From: Acidaminococcus hominis
GTDB taxonomy: Bacteria > Bacillota > Negativicutes > Acidaminococcales > Acidaminococcaceae
Direction of reading: 5' to 3'
Assembly: GCF_900291475.1 (NCBI RefSeq)
Contig: NZ_OLMM01000004.1
Location: 261,613 to 325,612 of the forward strand
DNA length: 64,000 nt
The notes below the pieces were generated by a model. The model saw only the letters and a list, made by a program, of their open reading frames with translations. It had not been told where the DNA came from and ran no database searches. The position numbers and the translations under genes were made by a program. Each line of letters opens with the position of its first letter. Positions within the stretch are counted from its first letter, which is position 1. This document shows, piece by piece, positions 49,456 to 57,540 of this stretch.

Positions 49456-50111
49456 GCCCGTCTTCTGCCCCCTTGCATCAGTTCCGGGGTTTCCCTTTCC
49501 GTCTTTTTCCGGACGGCTTCCAGGAGGGTATTGCCCATTTCTTCCAGGTTCAGGGTCAGCAGCTTCATCCGCCGCTCAAAATACCCGTGGAAGCAAACGG
49601 CCACAATGGAGATGCACAGGCCAAACACGGTGGTAATCAGCGCTTCGGCCAGCCCTGCCGTAACGGACATGGGGTTGGCCATGCGCTGGGTCAGGTTGTT
49701 GAAGGCGTCCATCATGCCGGTTACCGTACCTAAGAGCCCCAGCACCGGGGACAGGGTCACGATGATGCTCAGGTAGGGCAGATTCTTTTCGAACTTGTCC
49801 AGGGCCCGTTCTGCCCGGTAGCTGATAAAGTTTTCCAGGTACTCGTAGTTGTCGTGCCGGTCCATGACAATGGTGGCCAACTTGGCAATTTCTCCCTGGG
49901 TATGGTCGGCCAAAGCCTTGGCATGGTTCCAGTCATTATTTTCAATATAGCGGCAAAAGCCCTTGGTAAACGCCCGGCCGCTGTCCGCCTTCCGAAAGAA
50001 CAGGAAGCGTTCCACGCCAATGGCCACGGCAGCCAAGGAACACAGCAGCAAGGGGTACATGACCCAGCCGCCTTTGATAAAATAATCCAAACCTACCGCA
50101 AAGATGTTCAT
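49452..50111 (-). CDS. exbB: ExbB/TolQ-family proton channel protein
   Basis: A 219-residue ExbB/MotA/TolQ protein with three membrane segments: near residues 14-33, and the conserved pair LSIIVTLSPVLGLLGTVTGMM and ALITTVFGLCISIVAVCFHGYF in the second half. The Pro/Gly-rich LGLLGTV motif is typical. ATG 50111 follows AAGGAGACAAAA. A longer frame to 50162 lies within the upstream ABC gene. The start overlaps the ABC gene by 4 bp. Confidence 0.93.
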   Translation of the reverse strand: MNIFAVGLDYFIKGGWVMYPLLLCSLAAVAIGVERFLFFRKADSGRAFTKGFCRYIENNDWNHAKALADHTQGEIAKLATIVMDRHDNYEYLENFISYRAERALDKFEKNLPYLSIIVTLSPVLGLLGTVTGMMDAFNNLTQRMANPMSVTAGLAEALITTVFGLCISIVAVCFHGYFERRMKLLTLNLEEMGNTLLEAVRKKTERETPELMQGGRRRA

Positions 50112-51880
50112 TTTTGTCTCCTTCTTTCCTTTTCTTCCAGTTTTCCGGTTTCCTTTTGCCAAAGCCGGTAATAGGCGCCTTTGCGGGCCAGCAGCTCCGC
50201 TGGGCTGCCCTTTTCCACAATTCGGCCCCGGTCCAGCACCACAATGGTGTCAGCCTGGGCCACGGTGCTCAGTCGGTGGGCAATCATCAGGGTGGTCTTG
50301 CCCCGGCTCAGCCGCTGCAATTCTCCCTGAATCTGGGCTTCCGTAATGTTGTCCAAGGCCGAGGTGGCCTCGTCCAGCACCACGATGGCGCCATTCTTCA
50401 AAAAGGCTCGGGCCAGGGCCAGCCGCTGGCGCTGACCCCCGGAAAGCTTGATGCCCCGTTCGCCAATTTCTGTAGCAAATTGTTCCGGCAGCTGCCGGAT
50501 GAAGTCCAGGGCTCTGGCCGCCTCTGCAGCCCGGCAGACTTCTTCTTCACTGCATTCAAAAGTACCGTACACCAGGTTGTGCCACACCGAGTCGGAAAAA
50601 AGAAATACGTCCTGCTGCACCAGGGCAATTTGCCGGCGCAGACTGCGGCGGGAATATTGGGAAATATCCCGGCCGTCTACCAGGATGCTGCCCGACTGGG
50701 GCTCATAAAAGCGCAGCAGCAGACTGATCAGGGTACTTTTGCCGGTACCGGTGGGACCGACAAATGCCACCTTTTCCCCGGGCTGAATCACCAGGGAAAT
50801 GTGCTGGAGCACGGGGTTTCCCGGGTGGTACCCAAAGGATACATCTTGAAATTCTATTTTGCCCTGCACCGGCGGCAGTTCCGGCAGCGGCTCCTGGTCC
50901 TCAGCCGCCTCGCCCATCAGGGCCCGAAAGCGCCGGAACCCGGCCATACTTTGCTGGTACGTTTCCACAAAAAGCACCAGCTTCATCACAGGTTTGATAA
51001 AGACGCCCACATAGAGGAAGAACGCCACCAGGTCACTGAGCAGCAGGGCGCCTCGCTGGATTTGCCAGCTGCCTGCCAGCAGAATGGCCAAATAGATGGA
51101 ATTGGTGAAAAAGTTCACGCTGGCCCCAAAATAGGACCGGATGCCAAAAGACCGGCGGCGGGCTGCCAGATAGGCCCTGGAAGCCCGGGCAAAGGCCCGG
51201 ACGCTCCAGCTCTCTGCGGTGGAGGCGCGGACCATGCGGACCCCGCTGAGGTTTTCTTCCCCAATGGCGGACAAGTGGCCGTATTCCTGCCGGACCTGAC
51301 CGAAAGTAGCCTTGAGCTTCAGATTAATCCAAATGGTATGGAGAGCTTTAAGGCCCATAAGCAGGGTCACAAGGCCGCCCAGCAAAGGGTCCAGATACAG
51401 CAGGATACAGGCGGTGCCCAAAAGGCTCACCACGCTGACCAGCAGGTCCCCGGGCAGCCGGGCTGCCAGTTCTCCGGTTTCCGCCACATCCCCGGTGAGG
51501 GTAGCCAGCAGCTGGCCGGTTTTGGCATTATCAAAGAAAGCAAAGGGCAGGGTTTGCAGATGCCGGAACAGCTCCTGCCGCAGGTCATTTTCCAGCTGGG
51601 CGCTGAGGAGCCCTCCCCCATAGGAAACCCCAAACAGTACCAGAAAGTTCAGCAGATAAACCAGTCCCAACCCTATACACCAGCGCAGCACCGGCGGCCA
51701 GGCCGCCTTAGGCAGCTCCGTATGGAGGATCTGCCGGACCCCCAGGGGAAACACCAGTTCCAGGGCAGCCCCTGCGGCAGCGCCCAGCATCAGAAAAAAG
51801 GCCAGTTTCCGGTACCGGGCAAAATAGTGGAGGAAAGCGCGAAAGTCCGAGCGCTGCCAGGCTGCACTGCCCCTTGGCAT
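50108..51880 (-). CDS. ABC exporter-type transporter (fused permease and ATPase)
   Basis: A 590-residue half-transporter. Six N-terminal membrane helices (residues about 25-300) are followed by an ATPase domain with Walker A GPTGTGKST near 365, Q-loop, signature LSGGQRQRLALARAF near 475 and Walker B IVVLDEATSALD. It should act as a homodimer. Its substrate may be a tetrapyrrole, porphyrin, siderophore or lipid; nothing here decides this. It is translationally coupled: start TGATG overlaps the upstream ATPase stop, and the end overlaps exbB by 4 bp. Start ATG 51880 was preferred over GTG 51883 because of GGGAG spacing. Confidence 0.88.
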   Translation of the reverse strand: MPRGSAAWQRSDFRAFLHYFARYRKLAFFLMLGAAAGAALELVFPLGVRQILHTELPKAAWPPVLRWCIGLGLVYLLNFLVLFGVSYGGGLLSAQLENDLRQELFRHLQTLPFAFFDNAKTGQLLATLTGDVAETGELAARLPGDLLVSVVSLLGTACILLYLDPLLGGLVTLLMGLKALHTIWINLKLKATFGQVRQEYGHLSAIGEENLSGVRMVRASTAESWSVRAFARASRAYLAARRRSFGIRSYFGASVNFFTNSIYLAILLAGSWQIQRGALLLSDLVAFFLYVGVFIKPVMKLVLFVETYQQSMAGFRRFRALMGEAAEDQEPLPELPPVQGKIEFQDVSFGYHPGNPVLQHISLVIQPGEKVAFVGPTGTGKSTLISLLLRFYEPQSGSILVDGRDISQYSRRSLRRQIALVQQDVFLFSDSVWHNLVYGTFECSEEEVCRAAEAARALDFIRQLPEQFATEIGERGIKLSGGQRQRLALARAFLKNGAIVVLDEATSALDNITEAQIQGELQRLSRGKTTLMIAHRLSTVAQADTIVVLDRGRIVEKGSPAELLARKGAYYRLWQKETGKLEEKERRRQK

Positions 51881-52659
51881 CACGAAATCTCCCGGTAGGC
51901 CAGTATGGGTTTGCGCCGGCCGGGCAGCCGCACCACTTCACATTCCACGTGGTAGACCTCCCAAAGCATTTTCGAGGTAATCACCTGTTCCGGGGTTCCT
52001 TCCGCATATTTTTTCCCATTTTTGATAACGATGACCCGGTCACTGATTTCCAGGGCCTGGCCCAGATCATGGAGAACCATGACCACGCCCATGCCCTGCT
52101 CCCGGTTGAGCTTTTTCACCAGCTGCAGCACCTCGTATTGGTAGGCAACGTCCAAAAAGGTAGTGGGTTCATCCAGAAAGAGGATTTCCGGTTCCTGGGC
52201 CAGCACCGTGGCAATCCACACCCGCTGGGCCTCTCCCCCAGAGCAGGCGTAGACGGTTTTATCCCTGAGGCCCCAAACCCCAGTGGCCTGCATGGCCCGT
52301 TCCACCGCCGCCTCATCTTCCGAGGAGTTGCCCTGATGCCAGTTCTGGTAGGGCACCCGGCCATAGCTGACCAGGTCCTTGACCTTAAACCCCGGAGGCA
52401 CCAGATGCTGCTGGGGCAAGACCCCCACCTGCCGGGCAAACTCCTTGGACGGAATCCGCCGCAGGTCCACCCCGTTGCAGAACACCGTACCGCTGCGGCA
52501 AGCCAAAAGCCGGGTCAAGGTTTTTAACACCGTGGACTTGCCGCTGCCGTTGGGTCCAATCAGGGTGGTAATTTCTCCCTTTTGGACCGAGATATCAAAA
52601 TCCTGAAGCACCAGCCTGTTTTCGTAGCCGATGCCCAGCTTCGCACCATAAAGCCGCAT
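51880..52659 (-). CDS. ABC transporter ATPase for iron-siderophore/heme uptake
   Basis: A 259-residue FecE/HmuV-type ATPase: Walker A GPNGSGKST near residue 34, signature CSGGEAQRVWIA (variant of LSGGQ), Walker B EILFLDEPTTFLD and the H-loop VLHDLG. It energises the FecCD-type permease encoded upstream. Three in-frame ATGs are possible (52668, 52665, 52659); AAAGG spacing favours 52659, the ATGA overlap with the permease stop favours 52668. Confidence 0.92.
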   Translation of the reverse strand: MRLYGAKLGIGYENRLVLQDFDISVQKGEITTLIGPNGSGKSTVLKTLTRLLACRSGTVFCNGVDLRRIPSKEFARQVGVLPQQHLVPPGFKVKDLVSYGRVPYQNWHQGNSSEDEAAVERAMQATGVWGLRDKTVYACSGGEAQRVWIATVLAQEPEILFLDEPTTFLDVAYQYEVLQLVKKLNREQGMGVVMVLHDLGQALEISDRVIVIKNGKKYAEGTPEQVITSKMLWEVYHVECEVVRLPGRRKPILAYREIS

Positions 52660-52664
52660 CTTCA

Positions 52665-53645
52665 TCATCCTTTCTTCCGCAGCATATATAAGAAAAAGGG
52701 ACCGCCGGTCATGGCCATTACCAGGCCCACCGGGATTTCCATACTGGGAATCAGTACCCGGCCCAGGGTATCCGCGGCCAGCAGGGTACAGCTGCCCAAA
52801 AGGGCAGAAACTGGTACCAGGGCGCGGTAATCCGCTCCCACCAGCAGCCGGGCAATATGGGGCACTACCAGACCCACAAAGCCAATCATCCCGGCTACGG
52901 CCACTGTAGCCGCTGCCAAAAACGCAGCCACTGCCGAAATCCCAATCCGCCAGGCGTTTACGTTGACTCCCAGGCTGGAAGCCATCTCGTCTCCCAATTG
53001 GAGAATATTGGCGCCCTTAATGCAGCACAGGGTCAGCAGGATTCCTACGCCAGCGTAGACAGCCACCAGGAAGACCTGGTCCCAGCCCCGGCCGGAAAGG
53101 CTCCCGTTCAAAAAGCCCAGCACCCCGGACAGGTTGTCCGCATTGAGCAGCTGGAGAAAGGAAGTGTAGGACCCTAGCACAGCGTTTACCGCCACCCCGG
53201 AGAGAATGATCCGCACCGGATCCACGCCCCGTTTCCAGGCCAGCAGGTAGATGATGACGCAGGCCAGCAGGGCACCGCCAAAGGCGAACAGGGGCACCAA
53301 AAGCAGCAGCTTAGGAGCCAGCAGCAGTACGGTAGTAGCTGCCGTTACCGCCCCTGCGGAAACCCCAATAATGCCGGGATCAGCCAGGGGATTGCGCATC
53401 ACCGCCTGGAGCAGGGCCCCAGAAAGGGACAGGGCGCAGCCGGTTAGAACAGCAATCAGAATCCGGGGCAGCCGCAGGTTGAGCACCACCAAGCGAATGG
53501 TGCCGTCCCCCTGCCACAGACCTTCCACAATCTCCCGGGGCGAAAACCAGGCACTGCCAAGACCCAGAGCCAAAAGGGAAAGGCCGGCCAAAACCAGGAG
53601 CAGCAGCAGGCAAAGCCCTGTAGTTTCTTTTTCCCCACCCTTCAT
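52665..53645 (-). CDS. FecCD-family iron-siderophore/heme permease
   Basis: A 326-residue integral membrane permease of the BtuC/FecCD family with about ten membrane segments. Typical features are LNLRLPRILIAVLTGCALSLSGALLQAVMRNPLADP near residue 50, GIIGVSAGA, and FVGLVVPHIARLLVGADYRALVP in the second half. It forms the inner-membrane channel with the adjacent ATPase. Start overlaps the binding-protein stop by 4 bp. The family also carries cobalamin, so substrate is inferred from neighbours. Confidence 0.93.
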   Translation of the reverse strand: MKGGEKETTGLCLLLLLVLAGLSLLALGLGSAWFSPREIVEGLWQGDGTIRLVVLNLRLPRILIAVLTGCALSLSGALLQAVMRNPLADPGIIGVSAGAVTAATTVLLLAPKLLLLVPLFAFGGALLACVIIYLLAWKRGVDPVRIILSGVAVNAVLGSYTSFLQLLNADNLSGVLGFLNGSLSGRGWDQVFLVAVYAGVGILLTLCCIKGANILQLGDEMASSLGVNVNAWRIGISAVAAFLAAATVAVAGMIGFVGLVVPHIARLLVGADYRALVPVSALLGSCTLLAADTLGRVLIPSMEIPVGLVMAMTGGPFFLYMLRKKG

Positions 53646-54625
53646 GGGCGGGCTCCTTCCGTTTCCGCCAGTTTTTGCATCAGGGCATCCAACTGCTGGA
53701 GTTCATCCAAACCGCCCGAGATAGCAAACCACTTAGGAAGATATACCACCTTGCCCTGGCGCACCGCTGCAAAATGGTTCCAATAGGCGGCATGTTCCTG
53801 GAATTCTTTTTCCATGGCCTCCCGCTGCTGGTCTTCCCCATTCATGGCGCTGACGCAGACAAGCAGGTCCGGCTCATAGGAAAGGGCAGTTTCCTGGTTC
53901 ATGGGCACCATGGCGCCGCCTGCTGCCGGAGCCACGTTGGTGTAGCCCAGCAGCTCCAGCATGGAGCCTACGGTGCCGTTCTTGTTCTGAAGGAAAAACC
54001 GAGGCGGAGCAGCCTGGAGTACCAGTACCTTTTTCCCTTGGTTTTCCTTGCGCTGCTGGTTCAGCCGTTGTTCCATAGCAGCAAAATCGTCCTTGATTTT
54101 CTGAGCAGCCGGCTTATTTTTCCCTAAGGCATCGGCCAGAATCAGGGTCAGCGCTTTCACGTCCTCATAGGGAACAGCAGGCCCCGCTGCCACATAGTAG
54201 ACAGGAATCTTTTCCCGCTCCAGGAGTTTTCCGTAGGTATCCTTGGCATGGGCGCCCACCAGCACCAGGTCCGGCTTTAGGGTCAGCACCGTTTCCAGAT
54301 CAATATTGGAACGCATACCCGTCTGGAGTAGTTTCGCCCGCTGTTTCAGGCTGTCCGGCCACTGGAGAATCTTGGTATCCGGAATCCCCACCTGGGGAAC
54401 TCCCAGAGTTTCCAGGGCCAGGACAGGGGTATTGGCCAGAGAGATGACCCGCTCCGGCTGTTTGGGCAGTACCACGCTTTCCGTAAACCCCAGCTTCTGC
54501 ATATTCTCCGGATAAGGCAGTACCACCTGATTTTCTGTTTTTACCGCTGTTTCCTGCTTTTGTTCCCCGCAGCCTGCCGCCAGCAGAAGGCAGCAAGCCA
54601 GGCCCAGCACCATCCATTTTTTCAC
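53642..54625 (-). CDS. Iron-siderophore/heme ABC substrate-binding lipoprotein
   Basis: A 327-residue periplasmic-binding protein of the FepB/HmuT type (TroA-like fold). A lipoprotein signal ends in LLLAAGC (Cys at about residue 19). The domain has PERVISLANTPVLALETLG, LVLVGAHAKDTYGKLL and a C-terminal WFAISGGLDELQQLDALM. The start is GTG at 54625; internal ATG 54613 would leave a weaker signal. AAAGGAC is the nearest ribosome binding site. It is first in the uptake operon and follows a palindromic operator. Confidence 0.9.
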   Translation of the reverse strand: MKKWMVLGLACCLLLAAGCGEQKQETAVKTENQVVLPYPENMQKLGFTESVVLPKQPERVISLANTPVLALETLGVPQVGIPDTKILQWPDSLKQRAKLLQTGMRSNIDLETVLTLKPDLVLVGAHAKDTYGKLLEREKIPVYYVAAGPAVPYEDVKALTLILADALGKNKPAAQKIKDDFAAMEQRLNQQRKENQGKKVLVLQAAPPRFFLQNKNGTVGSMLELLGYTNVAPAAGGAMVPMNQETALSYEPDLLVCVSAMNGEDQQREAMEKEFQEHAAYWNHFAAVRQGKVVYLPKWFAISGGLDELQQLDALMQKLAETEGARP

Positions 54626-54629
54626 GATA

Positions 54630-54647
54630 AGTTAGTCCTTTCTAATT
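54630..54647. promoter_or_regulatory. Weak second palindrome near the uptake-operon start
   Basis: AGTTAG-N6-CTAATT (54630-54647) resembles a degenerate half of the stronger palindrome at 54693-54712, and overlaps the ribosome binding site region of the binding-protein gene. Significance uncertain. Confidence 0.35.
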
Positions 54648-54692
54648 ATTTAATATAAGTATTCCTAGCTTTAGGCTGTTCATTATGTTAAA

Positions 54693-54712
54693 TAGTTAGT
54701 ATTTACTAACTA
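54693..54712. promoter_or_regulatory. 20-bp perfect palindrome, candidate metal-regulator operator
   Basis: TAGTTAGTATTTACTAACTA has perfect 9-bp arms around TT. On the minus strand it overlaps the probable -35/spacer of a promoter with -10 CATAAT near 54682. The TTAG...CTAA geometry resembles DtxR/IdeR-type boxes more than a classical Fur box. It lies about 70 bp before the iron/heme uptake operon, as expected for iron-dependent repression. Confidence 0.6.
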
Positions 54713-54732
54713 GCAGGGATAGTATACCACTG

Positions 54733-54780
54733 AAAAAAGTACGAGTCAATGTATGTATCACGCATTCACTCGTACTTTTT
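54733..54780. terminator. Terminator after TonB receptor 2
   Basis: Long stem AAAAAGTACGAGT / ACTCGTACTTTTT with imperfect inner pairing (GAATGCG/CAATGT); A and T tracts on both sides make it active on either strand. Its main role is probably ending the minus-strand receptor transcript. Confidence 0.8.
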
Positions 54781-54871
54781 GGCAATGGGTTGCAATTTAT
54801 GAAAGCCTGTTTGCAAGAAACTTCCAATTTTATTTTTCTAAAACAGGTCCTAAAAGAGAGCTCCCTGCCCC

Positions 54872-56854
54872 TTAGAAACGGAATTCCACCCCGGTCCGCC
54901 AGGTGCGGCCGTAAATAGAGAAATCGTCCTCATAGGAGAAGGTTTTGTTGAACAGATTGTCCACCCCGGCGTACAAATGGGTGGTCTTGTTCAGGTCCTT
55001 GGTGACCACCAGGTTGGTAGTGCTGTAGGTATAGTTTTTCCCGCTGGCGTCCAGGAAATCCTTGAACCACAGGGTATACAGGGAAGCGGTCCAGGGATTG
55101 GGCTTGGCATCGGTCCAGTTTAGCTGCACCAGGCCATTCAGCCGGGCCCGTCCGGTAAGCCGGGCATCGGTGCTGCCGTCCCGGGCGTCCAAGTAGGTAA
55201 AGTTCAGCTTGGCGTCCCAGTGCTTGTCGAAGCGGTAGGCGTACTCCCCTTCCACCCCGTCCATCACTGCCTGCTTGATATTGGCATACTGGAAATAGAG
55301 GGTACGGCCCTGCCGGCGCAGCAGCTGGGCATCAATCAGGTTGTCCACCTTGTTGTGGAAATAGGTCAGCCGGCCGGTGCTCCGGCCTTTTTCCGCTTCC
55401 AGGCCAAAGTCAAAAGTCCGGGACTTTTCCGCTTCCAACTGGCTGTTCCCATAAACCTGGACCTGGGTCTGCCCTTCGTTCCGGTTCATATGGGAATACA
55501 GCTCAAAAATGCTGGGAGCCCGGTAGCCCAAGCCATAGTTGGTTTTCAGCCGGACAGCTTTGCTCAGGCTGTAGGTCAGACCGGCCCGAGGGGACCACTC
55601 CCCACCAAAGCTGTCGTAATGGTCGTAGCGCAGACTGGGCACGAAAAACAGCTTGTTCGACAGCCGCCATTCGTCCTGGACGTAGGCTGCGTAGGAATCC
55701 AGGCTGGCGGAGGAATAGGCCTTGGAAATGCCCAAATACGTTTCCTCCTGGTTTCCGCCGGCGCCGCTGCCCAGCCGGGTGCCCCCGGCCTTCTGCCAGC
55801 GGTATTCGGCCCCGTAGGTCAGGGTATGCTGCTTGTTGGCACGATAGGTATTCTTGCCCTCCATTACGGTGGTTTCGTACTTGGCATGGTCAAAGTCCTG
55901 CCAGGCGCTGGTGCTGCGCTGCCGGGATTCTTTTCCCAGCCGGTTGTAATAGGTCTGGAACTCGTAGTCGTTTTTCCGGTCAAAGCCGTAGTATTTCACA
56001 TGAGCGTCAGTCCGGTTGTTGTCGTACCACTCGCGCATATTTCCCGCCGCCGTATTGCCGTAGGTCAGGGACTGGTACTGCTCCTTCAGGAAGGAAGCCC
56101 CAAAGTCCAAGCCGCTGTGGTCATTGAACTGGTAATTGCCCTGGAAGCCAAAATCCCGTTTGGGACCGTACAGGTTGGTTCCCACCTTTTGGTCCTGCTT
56201 CCGAACTTCCGTCAGGTTGTAGTTAAAGTTCAGATTCAGCTTGCCCACGTCCCCGGTGGAATAGCCCCCGTACACGGAGTTTTCCCGGGAGCCCAGCTGG
56301 GTACCGGCGTAGCCGCCTTCTGCCTGCTCCTTTTTGGTGATGACGTTGATGACCCCGCCCATGGCATCACTGCCGTACAGCCCGGACCCGGCTCCCCGGA
56401 TGATTTCAATCCGTTCCACCTGGTGCAGGTTCAGCCGGTTCAGTTCGTAGACGTTCCGGGTGCTGCCAGAATCTTCCCCGGCCAGCCGGCGGCCGTCCAC
56501 CAGAATCAGGGTGGCGGAGGTACCCATGCCCCGGAGGGAGGCCTGCGCCCCCAGGGGCACGCCCCCACGTTCCGTGCTGATTTCCATTACATTGAGGCCG
56601 GCCACCGTTTTTAACACATCGGTGACGTTATAGGCGCCCATCTGCTGGATATCCTTTTCCGTAATGGTCTGTACGGACATAGGTGCACTTTTTTTATCCA
56701 GTTTTGTTTTGGTGGCCGTAACCACCAGTTCTCCCAAATCGTAAACCGGCAGCTCCGCCGCTGCCGCTGCCTGCACCGTGCCGGCTGGCAAAGTGCCAGC
56801 CGCCCCCAGGCACAGGGCCAAAAGGATTTTCCGTGTGATGCCTTGCTTCTCCAT
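54872..56854 (-). CDS. TonB-dependent outer-membrane receptor 2
   Basis: A 660-residue paralogue of the receptor at 46212-48185, clearly similar along the full length. Signal peptide, TonB box (DLGELVVTATKTK), plug (LRGMGTSATLILVDGRRLAG; GSGLYGSDAMGGVINVITKK) and barrel ending GVEFRF are intact. The plug carries a small insertion (STERGGVPLGAQAS) absent from receptor 1. YRAPSIFELYSHMNRN is also present. A longer frame to 57064 lacks a ribosome binding site; ATG 56854 follows AAGGAGCAGCAG. It has its own terminator and lies just upstream of the uptake operon. Confidence 0.92.
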   Translation of the reverse strand: MEKQGITRKILLALCLGAAGTLPAGTVQAAAAAELPVYDLGELVVTATKTKLDKKSAPMSVQTITEKDIQQMGAYNVTDVLKTVAGLNVMEISTERGGVPLGAQASLRGMGTSATLILVDGRRLAGEDSGSTRNVYELNRLNLHQVERIEIIRGAGSGLYGSDAMGGVINVITKKEQAEGGYAGTQLGSRENSVYGGYSTGDVGKLNLNFNYNLTEVRKQDQKVGTNLYGPKRDFGFQGNYQFNDHSGLDFGASFLKEQYQSLTYGNTAAGNMREWYDNNRTDAHVKYYGFDRKNDYEFQTYYNRLGKESRQRSTSAWQDFDHAKYETTVMEGKNTYRANKQHTLTYGAEYRWQKAGGTRLGSGAGGNQEETYLGISKAYSSASLDSYAAYVQDEWRLSNKLFFVPSLRYDHYDSFGGEWSPRAGLTYSLSKAVRLKTNYGLGYRAPSIFELYSHMNRNEGQTQVQVYGNSQLEAEKSRTFDFGLEAEKGRSTGRLTYFHNKVDNLIDAQLLRRQGRTLYFQYANIKQAVMDGVEGEYAYRFDKHWDAKLNFTYLDARDGSTDARLTGRARLNGLVQLNWTDAKPNPWTASLYTLWFKDFLDASGKNYTYSTTNLVVTKDLNKTTHLYAGVDNLFNKTFSYEDDFSIYGRTWRTGVEFRF

Positions 56855-57019
56855 CTGCTGCTCCTTCACTTCTTCTTGATGCGTATGGCCGCTCCAGGCT
56901 TTTTTTGTGTGCGCGCCTGCTGCGGCCAGGTTCTTCCCTATTATGCCACAGGTTGCCCCAAAAGGAAAACAGCTGGGGAAAATTCTGCCGTTCTTCCCCC
57001 TGCGGCTGCCCAGGTCAGC

Positions 57020-57055
57020 AAAAAACCGGGCCAATGCAGCTGCATTGACTCGGTT
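57020..57055 (-). terminator. Terminator after the YhcH-family gene
   Basis: Stem CCG-(AGT)-CAATGCA / TGCATTG-(GCC)-CGG, followed on the minus strand by six T residues, 20 bp after the stop. Confidence 0.75.
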
Positions 57056-57074
57056 CCTCAGCATTTTCAGGGGC

Positions 57075-57539
57075 TTAGGCTCTCACCTTCACCACCACTT
57101 TTTTAACCTGCTCCGGACTGCCGGCAAACTGGCAGTTGGGGCGATGGACTTCCCAGGGATAAAAGATGGCGAACTGGCCTTCTTCCAGCTCCAGCTTCTT
57201 TTCCTGGGTCACAGAGGCGTAGAAGGACACATCGTTGGTTTCCCGCTTGTCTTCGGTCATGGGGCCGGCATTTTCCACGTCCCCGTAGCCGATAATTTCC
57301 CGGCCGGCAGCTACAATCTGGATATCGATGTACTGCTCATGCTTTTCCGGACGGCGGTCCGCCCAGGGTTCCGTAGCGTACTCGTTGACGCTGGCGTAGA
57401 TGTTGTCCCCGTCCAGGGGGGTCTTGCCCACCGGCAGGGCTTTTACGTCCAGCTGGGACAGGATTTCCAGGGCCTGGGCCACCCGGCCCTGAAGCGCTTT
57501 GGCCATTCTTGCCATATCTTGGGGATTGCCTGTAATCAT
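57075..57539 (-). CDS. YhcH/YjgK/YiaL-family protein (DUF386)
   Basis: A 154-residue cupin-like protein of the YhcH/EbgC family. Metal-ligand pattern: EYATEPWADRRPEKHEQYIDIQIV (Glu and His), and FYPWEVHRPNCQ with a later His; a C-terminal KKVVVKV strand. Family members help in sugar acid or sialic acid catabolism, but the substrate is unknown here. ATG 57539 follows AAGGAGGAATAAT; an extended frame to 57599 lies inside the upstream gene. Second gene of a two-gene unit with an amidohydrolase. Confidence 0.88.
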   Translation of the reverse strand: MITGNPQDMARMAKALQGRVAQALEILSQLDVKALPVGKTPLDGDNIYASVNEYATEPWADRRPEKHEQYIDIQIVAAGREIIGYGDVENAGPMTEDKRETNDVSFYASVTQEKKLELEEGQFAIFYPWEVHRPNCQFAGSPEQVKKVVVKVRA

Positions 57540-57540
57540 A

